The notes under the pieces were generated by a model. The model saw only the letters and a list, made by a program, of their open reading frames with translations. It did not search any database and had not been told where the DNA came from. Made by a program: the position numbers and the translations under genes. 28,671 nucleotides of DNA, from contig CAKOMQ010000015.1 in assembly GCA_934096715.1 (NCBI GenBank), forward strand, positions 1 through 28,671, in the 5' to 3' direction. Shown here in pieces: positions 1 through 6,718 of the stretch (its first letter is position 1; each line of letters opens with the position of its first letter). This DNA comes from an uncultured Bacilli bacterium. Its GTDB lineage: Bacteria > Bacillota_I > Bacilli_A > RF39 > UBA660.

Positions 1-185
1 AACTTAGATGTTTTAATTTGCATTGTTGGATTTCCTAAGCTGTTTGCTTTACCTGTTACCTTAGCCCCTGTCTTATCACTAGTCGCATTAATACTAAAGT
101 ATGCATATGTTCCACCAATTAACAGCAATAATGCAAATACAAATATTAATATTACAATTTGTTTTTTCTCCAATTTCTTCATCAT
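1..185 (-). CDS. N-terminus of a secreted variable-family protein (partial)
   Basis: The reading frame starts with two ATG codons (185 and 182) and runs off the left edge of the window, so only about 61 residues are visible. It opens with lysines, a hydrophobic stretch (about residues 8-23) and the motif GGTYAYFSINA, then TSDKTGAKVTGKANSLGNP. This is nearly the same as the start of the full-length proteins at 8722-10248 and 18498-20048, so it is another member of that family. The signal resembles the SipW-dependent type of TasA/camelysin proteins, with cleavage expected near TYA. The part that would hold a variable C-terminus lies outside the window. Membership of the family is clear; whether it has a variable region is unknown. 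Confidence 0.85.
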   Translation of the reverse strand, partial: MMKKLEKKQIVILIFVFALLLLIGGTYAYFSINATSDKTGAKVTGKANSLGNPTMQIKTSK

Positions 186-206
186 TTACCTACTCTTTCT
201 AGAATA

Positions 207-235
207 ATTCTATAATATTTTAATCTTGTTTTCAA
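207..235 (-). promoter_or_regulatory. Sigma-A-type promoter of the 1-185 gene
   Basis: Read on the minus strand: -35 TTGAAA (235-230), 17-nt spacer, -10 TAGAAT (212-207), 21 nt before the first ATG. The -35 lies inside an inverted repeat, ATCTTG-AAAA-CAAGAT. Confidence 0.6.
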
Positions 236-253
236 GATATAAAATGTCATATA

Positions 254-283
254 TTGTTTAAGTATAACAATACATGCTATAAT
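254..283 (+). promoter_or_regulatory. Promoter of the compact helicase gene
   Basis: TTGTTT (254-259), 18-nt spacer, TATAAT (278-283) preceded by TGC, i.e. an extended -10. It diverges from the 207-235 promoter. It leaves a leader of only about 20 nt with no clear Shine-Dalgarno sequence before the ATG at 309. Confidence 0.55.
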
Positions 284-308
284 TGAAGTGACTTTATAAC
301 AACATTAC

Positions 309-1706
309 ATGGAATTAGATGAATATCAAAAACAAATAATAGATAATGATACAAGTATTAAGATAATAGCAGGAGCTGGTTCTGGTAAGACATTTTCTTT
401 ACTAAAAAAGATAGAATATCTTATAAATAATAAGGGTATTAAAGAAGAAGAAATACTTATGATTAGTTTTACTAATAAATCTACTAATGATATTAAGAAT
501 AAACTTAAATATAATATCCTAGTTCTTACATTTCATAAACTAGCTATTAAAATACTAGATGATTTAAATTATAATTATAAACTAACAAACACAAGTTACT
601 TGGAGTATATAATAGATGAATATTTATATAATATAGATAATCTAAATAAGAAATATATTCTTAAGTATTTGAATTATGAATTTAGTTATAAAAGACTTAT
701 GAATACTTATTTGTTTATTAGTTTTAAGAAAATGATATTTAAATATATCATGTTTTTAAAAAGTAATAACTATAATATAAAAGAAATATTAAATATTAAG
801 TATCCTAAGATAGAAAAAAGAATAGTATATTTAATACTTAATATATATAAATTATATAAAGAAGAATTAAATAGTACTAATACTATAGATTTAGATGACT
901 TAATAATATATGCAAGTAATTTAATAGATAAAACTAATTATAATTATAAATATATCTTTGTAGATGAGTTTCAAGATACTAGTCAAATAAGATTTGATTT
1001 AGTATATAAACTAGTTAAAAGATGCCATGCTAAATTTATATGTGTAGGAGATGATTGGCAATCTATTTATAAATTTACCGGTTGTAATTTATTTATCTTC
1101 TTGAATATAAATGAATACTTTAAAGATATATTAGAAATTAAATTTAAATATAATTATCGTAATACAGAAAAGCTTGTTTTTATAGCGAAAACTTTTATTG
1201 AAAATAATAAATATCAAATTAAAAAGGAATTATTAACTACTAATAAGTTTGATAATGATCCACTTATCTTTATACCATATAATGATAATAAAAAAGAATT
1301 AAAAAAATTATTAGATGAACTAATAGATACAGATACTTTGATATTATCTCGTAATAACTTTGATATAAATAGTTATTTAGATAATGATATTAAATTAATA
1401 GAAGATACTTTAGTATATAAAGAATACTCTTTTAAATATATGACAGTACATAAATCTAAGGGACTTGAAAGTGACTATGTTATTATTCTTAACTGTAATA
1501 ACTCTACCCTTGGTTTTCCAAATAAACTAGAAGACTCGAGTATAATAAAAAAACTAAGTACTCAATTAGAAATAGATTATGCTGAAGAAAGAAGACTTAT
1601 GTATGTTGCTATTACTAGAGCTAGATATAAGACATATCTTTTATATAATATAAATAATCCTTCTATATTTATAAAAGAATTAAAAAAGATAGCTAAGAAA
1701 TCTTAA
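309..1706 (+). CDS. Compact UvrD/Rep-type superfamily 1 DNA helicase, helicase IV-like
   Basis: This is a 465-residue ATP-dependent 3'-5' type helicase. Visible motifs in order are a Q-motif (DEYQKQIID), motif I AGAGSGKTF, Ia ISFTNKSTNDIK, II VDEFQDTS, III VGDDWQSIYKFTG, IV YNYRNTE, V TVHKSKGLE and VI ERRLMYVAITRAR. The DDWQSIY form of motif III is closer to helicase IV (HelD) than to PcrA, which here has DQNQAIY (16354-18438). At 465 residues it is far shorter than PcrA (about 700), so the 1B and 2B subdomains must be reduced. The last 14 nt overlap, tail to tail, the end of the hydrolase gene at 1693. No clear ribosome-binding site precedes the ATG. The helicase fold is certain; the DNA substrate is unknown. 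Confidence 0.9.
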   Translation: MELDEYQKQIIDNDTSIKIIAGAGSGKTFSLLKKIEYLINNKGIKEEEILMISFTNKSTNDIKNKLKYNILVLTFHKLAIKILDDLNYNYKLTNTSYLEYIIDEYLYNIDNLNKKYILKYLNYEFSYKRLMNTYLFISFKKMIFKYIMFLKSNNYNIKEILNIKYPKIEKRIVYLILNIYKLYKEELNSTNTIDLDDLIIYASNLIDKTNYNYKYIFVDEFQDTSQIRFDLVYKLVKRCHAKFICVGDDWQSIYKFTGCNLFIFLNINEYFKDILEIKFKYNYRNTEKLVFIAKTFIENNKYQIKKELLTTNKFDNDPLIFIPYNDNKKELKKLLDELIDTDTLILSRNNFDINSYLDNDIKLIEDTLVYKEYSFKYMTVHKSKGLESDYVIILNCNNSTLGFPNKLEDSSIIKKLSTQLEIDYAEERRLMYVAITRARYKTYLLYNINNPSIFIKELKKIAKKS

Positions 1707-2577
1707 CTATCTTAAATAGATTATCTGCATAGTCATACTTAATTAACTTATTATTATATAAAAATGTTAAATAAGATTTTATAGTAAATCCAATTAAATA
1801 ATATTTAACTATATCCATCTTAATATGATAATAATCAAATACTTTTTTTAATAGCTCATCATAACTAGTATTATCTATAAAACTTAATATTAGTTTAATG
1901 TTATTATTAATACATTCTATATTTTTATTAATAGTACTTTCTATATTACTTTCAACTTCTCCATGACTAGGTACATAATAAGAAAAATTATATTTTTTTA
2001 AGATATTTAAAGTACTTAGGGAAAGTGCTATATCTGTTGTAAACTGAATACTTTGTTTTTCTAATATACTAATACTTGTATAACTATCTCCAGTAAATAA
2101 AACATTATCACTAGTAATAATACCTATACTACCAAGAGTATGTCCAGGTAAGTTAATATATTTAATACCTGGTATATTTATCATATTTATATCTTTTATA
2201 TTAGTTATCTTATTACCCATAAACATAGTATTATTTAAATCATTTATATATAATCCGCCATAAAGAATTGTAGGCATTAATTCTGGATTACTTAAATATA
2301 CTAATTCATTTAAACTTGCATATACACAAGTATCATATAATTCTAATAGCTTTTTATTAGAACCAGTATGATCAGCATGAGCATGAGTGTTAACTATATA
2401 TTGTAAGTTCCAATTATTACTATTAAGTACATCTACTATTTTAGAATAATCACTTGCAAGTCCTGTATCAATAAGACATACATTTAATTCATCTACTTTA
2501 TATATTCCAATATTACTAATACCTTTTAATACATAAGTATTATCTCCTAATTTAATTAAATCTTTCATACACATCAC
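1693..2577 (-). CDS. Metallo-beta-lactamase-fold hydrolase
   Basis: This 294-residue protein is of the Zn-dependent MBL superfamily. The metal-binding motif HAHADH is at about residues 65-70, followed by the later ligands in LPGHTLGS, FTGDSY and PSHGEV. The order and spacing match the glyoxalase II-like and general MBL hydrolase branch. About 75 residues after the last ligand form an alpha-helical tail of unknown role. The start is uncertain: the longest frame begins with GTG at 2577, with in-frame ATG codons at 2574 and 2568, and the AAAGTGATG stretch could serve as a weak ribosome-binding site for the last one. The substrate cannot be read from the sequence. The gene converges on the helicase and overlaps its end by 14 nt. 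Confidence 0.85.
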   Translation of the reverse strand: MMCMKDLIKLGDNTYVLKGISNIGIYKVDELNVCLIDTGLASDYSKIVDVLNSNNWNLQYIVNTHAHADHTGSNKKLLELYDTCVYASLNELVYLSNPELMPTILYGGLYINDLNNTMFMGNKITNIKDINMINIPGIKYINLPGHTLGSIGIITSDNVLFTGDSYTSISILEKQSIQFTTDIALSLSTLNILKKYNFSYYVPSHGEVESNIESTINKNIECINNNIKLILSFIDNTSYDELLKKVFDYYHIKMDIVKYYLIGFTIKSYLTFLYNNKLIKYDYADNLFKIVKIS

Positions 2578-2703
2578 TTTATTATTTTATCACAATCTAA
2601 AAATATTACTACTTTACATTTATTTACATTAATATTTTAATTATCACTAGAATATTATTAATATTAATGTTATAGTAGTAGCCTACTAAAGAAAGGAGAA
2701 ATT

Positions 2704-3564
2704 ATGACTATAATAACAATTACTAATTATTTAAAAGATTCACTTAATACAAACAATGAATATATTATACTATTTATATACTCTATTATATCTTTTATTA
2801 TTTATAAATTACTTACGAAGTTACTAGTATTTATAAACAAGAAAATGAAATTAACTGATAAACAACTATATCAGAATAATCAAATTAATAAAACTATTTT
2901 ATCTATTCTTTTATTCATAGCATTTTTATATATTTGGCATGAACAGTTAAAAGAATTAATAACTTTAATAAGTTTGGTATCTGCTGCTTTAACTCTTGCA
3001 ATTAGACAAACTATCTATAATTACTTCTGTGGAATATATATTAAACTTAAGAAACCAATTAAAGTAGAAGATAGAATACAAGTAGATACAGTTATTGGAG
3101 ATGTTATTAATATAAATTCTCTTAGTACTGAAGTTTTAGAAGTTAATGAAGAAACTAATCAATCTACTGGTATAATCATTACTATTCCAAACTCAGAAAT
3201 AGTAGATAAATCTACTAAAAATTATAATACTGTTTTTAAATATATTTGGGATGAAATTAAAGTAAAAGTTGATCTTAATGAAGATTATGAAAAATGTAAA
3301 AATATCTTAATGGATATAATTAGCAGTGATGAAGTAATTAAAGATATACCAAAGAAAATGAAAAGAGAATTAACTAAGAATACCGCTGATTATAGAATCT
3401 ATTATAATAATTTAACACCTATTATTTATACTAAGATAGTAGAAGATGGTATTCAATTTAACATAAGATTCTTAGCTCATCCTAAGAAACAAAGAAACAT
3501 CGAAAGTAATATTTATGAATTAATATTAAAAGAATTTAATAAGAATGATATTAAATTAAAATAA
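2704..3564 (+). CDS. MscS-family mechanosensitive ion channel
   Basis: This 286-residue membrane protein has three predicted membrane segments (about residues 20-42, 63-80 and 84-105). The last resembles the pore-lining TM3 of MscS, followed by the beta-domain signature (IKVEDRIQVDTVIGDVININ) and IPNSEIVDKSTKNYN. A mixed alpha/beta C-terminal domain follows. MscS channels open under membrane tension and release solutes on osmotic downshock. The start is fixed by a strong ribosome-binding site, GAAAGGAG, 5 nt before the ATG. The stop codon lies within the arm of the shared terminator at 3553-3590. TM3 is less rich in Gly/Ala than in E. coli MscS, which suggests the small YkuT/YnaI-like branch. 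Confidence 0.88.
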   Translation: MTIITITNYLKDSLNTNNEYIILFIYSIISFIIYKLLTKLLVFINKKMKLTDKQLYQNNQINKTILSILLFIAFLYIWHEQLKELITLISLVSAALTLAIRQTIYNYFCGIYIKLKKPIKVEDRIQVDTVIGDVININSLSTEVLEVNEETNQSTGIIITIPNSEIVDKSTKNYNTVFKYIWDEIKVKVDLNEDYEKCKNILMDIISSDEVIKDIPKKMKRELTKNTADYRIYYNNLTPIIYTKIVEDGIQFNIRFLAHPKKQRNIESNIYELILKEFNKNDIKLK

Positions 3565-3590
3565 GTCCAGTTTTGGACTTATTTTAATTT
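3553..3590. terminator. Bidirectional terminator between convergent genes
   Basis: A perfect 17-bp stem (3553-3569 with 3574-3590) and a GTTT loop. A/T runs at both outer ends make it usable from either side. It contains the MscS stop codon and touches the stop of the ATPase gene at 3589. Confidence 0.9.
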
Positions 3591-4860
3591 ATGGTTTTAA
3601 AGCGGTAATCGGTAATATATAAATTCCTGTTTCTTTATCTTGCACTACTGCTTCACTATTACCTGTAATTATACACATGAACTTAGGCTTCTTTTCCATA
3701 TTTTCTTGAAATTTTAACAACGATGCTTTTGCTTCTTCAACTTGATTAACGCCTAATTTTATTTCAACAGCAGCATATTCACCATCTTCAAATTCTAATA
3801 TAGAATCAATTTCTAATCCACTAGTATTGTCTCTAAAATGAAATAATTTACCCCCTAAATATTCAATATAGATTCTTAAATCTCTTTCAACTAATGATTC
3901 AAATAAAAAACCAAATGTTTTTAAGTCAAGCATCATTTTATCTACCGATAAGTTTAATGATGCACAAGCTAAAGATGGATCAACTAAATGTCTTTTAGGT
4001 GATTTACCTAATCTTTCTTTAGATCTGTAATTAGCACTATAAGCTTCTTGATTAACTATTAGATTTAATCTATCTAATGTATCTAAATAATCTGTTAGAG
4101 TTATTCTGCTTTCAATAGTATCGTTATTATTAAATTCACCTATGTCATTTAAAATAGTATTATTACTTACTATTGATGACTCATTTCTAGATAATGACTG
4201 AAGTAACATTTTCATTTTATTTCTATCTCTTTTTTTATCATCATTCATATCTTTATCTAAAATAGATTCAATATAACTTTTAGGAATTATACCATAATTT
4301 TCTTTTTTAGTTTTTAAATTACTTGGCCAACCACCCCTTATTATTAAGGCAGCAATGTCTCTAATATCTGGTTTATCAACTAAGACATTTTTTTGAGTAT
4401 TATTATACATATCAATTAATGAAGCAACTCCACTACTATCACCAGACTCATATAAACTCATTGTATACATGTGAATCTTACCAATACGACCAGCGCCACT
4501 GTGAGTAATTTTTTTCTTTTTTTCATCATTTAGTTGAGTTGAACATGTTAAGATATATTTACCTTTTTTAGAATCTTCATCACACTTTCTTCTAACTTTA
4601 TCCCAAATTTGAGGCACTAAATACCATTCGTCTATTAATTCTGGACTTTCATCATTTAATATTAAATTTATATCTAATAATGCTAAATCCCTAGTAGCAT
4701 CATCATCTAAATATCTAACACTATTTGCGTGTTTACTTGATGTCCAAGTTTTTCCACACCATTTAGGGCCTTCAACTGATATAGCGCCAAATATGTCTAA
4801 ATAGGTTTCAATATTCTTATCAATCAATCTATTTATATATTCATTTTCATTATAATTCAT
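3589..4860 (-). CDS. AAA-type ATPase with DUF4143 C-terminal domain
   Basis: This 423-residue protein has an N-terminal P-loop (GPKWCGKT, residues 31-38), a Walker B segment (ELIDEW, about 75-80) followed by VPQIWDKVRR, and a sensor-like LTCSTQL. This is the usual head of the archaeal-ATPase-like family fused to DUF4143. The C-terminal half has LVDPSLACASL, FGFLFESLVERDLR and a nuclease-like core, LEIDSILEF then AAVEIKLG, which fits the PD-(D/E)XK-like strand pattern at the end of DUF4143 proteins. The function of the family is not established; defence and toxin-antitoxin roles have been suggested. AGGAG lies 8-9 nt before the ATG. The promoter is overlapped by three operator-like repeats (4897-4968), so expression is probably tightly controlled. 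Confidence 0.88.
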   Translation of the reverse strand: MNYNENEYINRLIDKNIETYLDIFGAISVEGPKWCGKTWTSSKHANSVRYLDDDATRDLALLDINLILNDESPELIDEWYLVPQIWDKVRRKCDEDSKKGKYILTCSTQLNDEKKKKITHSGAGRIGKIHMYTMSLYESGDSSGVASLIDMYNNTQKNVLVDKPDIRDIAALIIRGGWPSNLKTKKENYGIIPKSYIESILDKDMNDDKKRDRNKMKMLLQSLSRNESSIVSNNTILNDIGEFNNNDTIESRITLTDYLDTLDRLNLIVNQEAYSANYRSKERLGKSPKRHLVDPSLACASLNLSVDKMMLDLKTFGFLFESLVERDLRIYIEYLGGKLFHFRDNTSGLEIDSILEFEDGEYAAVEIKLGVNQVEEAKASLLKFQENMEKKPKFMCIITGNSEAVVQDKETGIYILPITALKP

Positions 4861-4879
4861 GTTATCAACTCCTAAATAT

Positions 4880-4908
4880 ATAATATCATACTTTTATTTG
4901 ATATACAA
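4880..4908 (-). promoter_or_regulatory. Promoter of the DUF4143 ATPase gene
   Basis: Minus strand: -35 TTGTAT (4908-4903), 17-nt spacer, -10 TATTAT (4885-4880), 20 nt before the start codon. The -35 hexamer is part of the first operator-like repeat. Confidence 0.6.
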
Positions 4909-4968
4909 GTTTCAAGAATTTTGATATACAACTTTTAAGACTTTTGATATACAACTTTTAAACACTTA
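4897..4968. repeat. Three tandem 23-bp operator-like repeats
   Basis: The 12-mer TTTGATATACAA occurs at 4897, 4920 and 4943, exactly 23 bp apart, with partly conserved spacers. Each contains a TTG-N5-CAA dyad. The copy at 4897 covers the -35 of the ATPase promoter and the other two lie upstream of it. The 23-bp phase, about two helical turns, suggests cooperative binding of a dimeric regulator. Confidence 0.7.
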
Positions 4969-5003
4969 AAAAGAAGCCTAGCTAAACAAGTCAGGCTTCT
5001 TTT
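4969..5003 (-). terminator. Terminator of the CotD-like gene (3' half)
   Basis: An 11-bp perfect stem (4969-4979 with 4993-5003) with a 13-nt loop and a T-rich tail on the minus strand. It starts 4 nt after the stop codon of the CotD-like 3' half. Confidence 0.85.
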
Positions 5004-5006
5004 AAA

Positions 5007-5130
5007 TTAACAACACTTACGGTCATATACATTAGACACTACATTTTCTTCACAACTAGTAAAGCATGGAGTATATGTATGTCTATATACATGATGATTT
5101 ATTATTCTTGTATTACATGGAATAATATGT
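5007..5130 (-). CDS. 3' half of an interrupted CotD-like spore-coat gene
   Basis: Read on the minus strand from 5129, the frame gives H, then IIPCNTRIINHHVYRHTYTP, CFTSCEENVVSNVYDRKCC and a TAA stop (5009-5007), followed at once by a terminator. It is rich in His and Cys and ends in CC, and the order VPHI-P--T--(I/V)NHH---H resembles the second half of B. subtilis CotD. There is no proper start: upstream in frame lie only a TTG and the TAA of the Nudix gene, with no ribosome-binding site. The missing front half is at 10466-10657, which stops just after EVPH. Joined at the shared ATGTG core, the two give one uninterrupted 103-residue frame. As it stands this segment is probably silent. Confidence 0.85.
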
Positions 5131-5150
5131 GATTGATTCCTTTTGTTATA
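5121..5150. other. Left junction (attachment half-site) of the intervening element
   Basis: The plus strand reads GGAATAAT, then the core ATGTG (5127-5131), with the arm GATTGAT...TTGTTATA at 5131-5150. This 20-nt arm matches, as an inverted repeat, the arm at 10446-10465 in 16 of 20 positions. To the left is coat-gene sequence; to the right is element sequence. Confidence 0.8.
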
Positions 5151-5153
5151 CAA

Positions 5154-5693
5154 TTATTTTTTTCTAAATATAGGTTTACCATTTTCAAATGTTACATACG
5201 TATTATAATACTTTTCATAATATTCTTTAAATATATTAAATGCTGATGATATTCCTTCACCATTATTAATCATGTTTTCAAACTCACTAATACTAACCCA
5301 TTTAACATCTTGTACTTCATCTTCTTGTAAAGTTAATTCGGCTATTTTAATATTACTTCTTAAGACAAATATTTCTACATAATCATATATTCTAACATAA
5401 GATCCAATAAATCTTAAATCTTCTAGATTAGCATTAATTCCCATTTCTTCTTTTAATTCACGCAATATACAATCAACTCTAGTTTCACCTGCATAAGCTC
5501 CACCCGCTGTTGCACCCCACATACCAGGAAATTTACTATCATTAAACACTCTTTGTTGAATTAATATTTCATCATTATCATTAATAATCCATACAAAGGA
5601 AGATAGACGATACTCTCCATCAGTTAACTCTTTTCTTCCTTTAGTATAATTTAACTTTTCATGTTTATCATTATAAACATCTACTAGTTCCAT
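5154..5693 (-). CDS. Nudix hydrolase
   Basis: This 179-residue protein has a complete Nudix box, G-x5-E-x7-REL-x-EE-x-GI (AYAGETRVDCILRELKEEMG inside it), which binds the metal and hydrolyses nucleoside diphosphate-linked substrates. The N-terminus (VDVYNDKHEKLNYTKGR) and the QQR...PGMWGATAGG region resemble the YfcD and isopentenyl-diphosphate-isomerase-like Nudix branch, but the substrate cannot be named. GTG at 5702 gives a longer frame, but AGGTGG sits 5 nt before the second of two ATGs, so I place the start at 5693. It is the last gene of the element. Its stop codon is only 23 nt from the attachment core, and the next codon in frame already leads into the coat-gene 3' half. Confidence 0.88.
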   Translation of the reverse strand: MELVDVYNDKHEKLNYTKGRKELTDGEYRLSSFVWIINDNDEILIQQRVFNDSKFPGMWGATAGGAYAGETRVDCILRELKEEMGINANLEDLRFIGSYVRIYDYVEIFVLRSNIKIAELTLQEDEVQDVKWVSISEFENMINNGEGISSAFNIFKEYYEKYYNTYVTFENGKPIFRKK

Positions 5694-5721
5694 CATTACC
5701 ACCTAACTATATTTTAATAAA

Positions 5722-6474
5722 TTAATTATTATCTTCTATTTCAAAATCTAATAACTCTTCACAAATTTTTTCATATAAATCTTGTTCATGACCAATCGTA
5801 TCAATTAAAAACATCTTATCATTTTTATATTCTTTTAAACCACGCATGTAATAAGCCTTATCATCATCTAATACAATGAATGGCATAATATTATTTCTTA
5901 AGCATTCCTTAAACATTATAATTCTACCTACACGGCCATTTCCGTCACCAAAAGGATGAATACATTCAAATTTATAATGAAAATCAATTATATCTTCTAA
6001 AGTAATATTTGTTTTAGAATTATATTCATTTAATAAATCATTTATTTCTTTTTCTACATCTTCTGGTTTTGTAGTGTTAATAACATTAACTATACCTATT
6101 ATATTAGGAACAACTTTAAAACCCCCAACATTATATCTAGGATTTTCTTCATCACTAGTATTTCTCTTTAATATCTTATTCATTTCAATTATCATATCTT
6201 TAGTTAATAAATTATCAATATTTTCTAACATATAATCAAATAATTTAAAATGATTTTTAGACTCAATTAAATCATCTAACTTTATCAAGTCATTGCTTTT
6301 AGGAATAAAACTAGAAGTATCAAATATTGCTTCAGTTTGTTCACTAGTTAAATTGCTGCCTTCTATCTTATTTGAATTATAAGCAAAATTTACTTGTGAA
6401 TAATGATATATGTTGCCTTTAAATTTAGATTCTTTTTGCTTTATTAATTCAGTTTTTAGTTTATTTATGTCCAT
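5722..6474 (-). CDS. Fic-domain protein, self-inhibited type (N-terminal inhibitory motif)
   Basis: This 250-residue protein carries the Fic catalytic motif HPFGDGNGRVGR (H173), which transfers AMP or a similar nucleotide moiety to hydroxyl side chains of target proteins. Near the N-terminus is the inhibitory motif (S/T)xxxE(G/N), here SNKIEG (S34, E38, G39), preceded by YHYSQVNFAYN. This is the arrangement of class II Fic proteins, in which the inhibitory glutamate is built in. A separate antitoxin is therefore not required. AAGGG lies 9 nt before the ATG. It follows the recombinase and a 59-residue ORF closely and is probably co-transcribed with them. A stability or regulatory role on the element is an inference. 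Confidence 0.93.
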   Translation of the reverse strand: MDINKLKTELIKQKESKFKGNIYHYSQVNFAYNSNKIEGSNLTSEQTEAIFDTSSFIPKSNDLIKLDDLIESKNHFKLFDYMLENIDNLLTKDMIIEMNKILKRNTSDEENPRYNVGGFKVVPNIIGIVNVINTTKPEDVEKEINDLLNEYNSKTNITLEDIIDFHYKFECIHPFGDGNGRVGRIIMFKECLRNNIMPFIVLDDDKAYYMRGLKEYKNDKMFLIDTIGHEQDLYEKICEELLDFEIEDNN

Positions 6475-6505
6475 AATTAATCACCCTTCATATTAAAATT
6501 ATTAA

Positions 6506-6685
6506 TTATATATTTTCATAGTCTTCTATAATTTCTCTGCCAACATCTTCTCCAAAGAATGCATCTTTAGAAAATTCGCTTTTATCATAATTATCAAAAT
6601 TAAAATTTTTAAACTTATCTTCTAAAGTTTCTTTCTTTTCTAAATTATTAAATTTATTTAATATATTTTTTTCTTCTTTTTCCAT
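6506..6685 (-). CDS. Small acidic 59-residue protein between recombinase and Fic
   Basis: ATG at 6685 with a good ribosome-binding site (GGGGTG, 9 nt upstream), then MEKEEKNILNKFNNLEKKET and a tail with FSKDAFFGEDVGREIIEDY, ending 31 nt before the Fic start. It begins 33 nt after the recombinase stop. It is charged, with a lysine/glutamate-rich helical first half and an acidic end. I do not recognise a family. It lacks the SxxxE(G/N) motif of VbhA-type Fic antitoxins, so it is not an obvious antitoxin. It could be a recombination directionality factor or another small partner of the recombinase. Confidence 0.7.
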   Translation of the reverse strand: MEKEEKNILNKFNNLEKKETLEDKFKNFNFDNYDKSEFSKDAFFGEDVGREIIEDYENI

Positions 6686-6718
6686 ATTCTTTTCACCCCT
6701 TAAATGAATTATATCTCA

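Noticed and set aside
4897..4968. The three 23-bp repeats as a CRISPR array
   Set aside because: The units are adjacent with no unique spacers and lie on a promoter, so operators are the better reading.
5007..5153. An independent small gene starting with TTG right after the Nudix stop
   Set aside because: No ribosome-binding site, and its product fits exactly as the second half of the 10460-10657 gene with a shared junction core.
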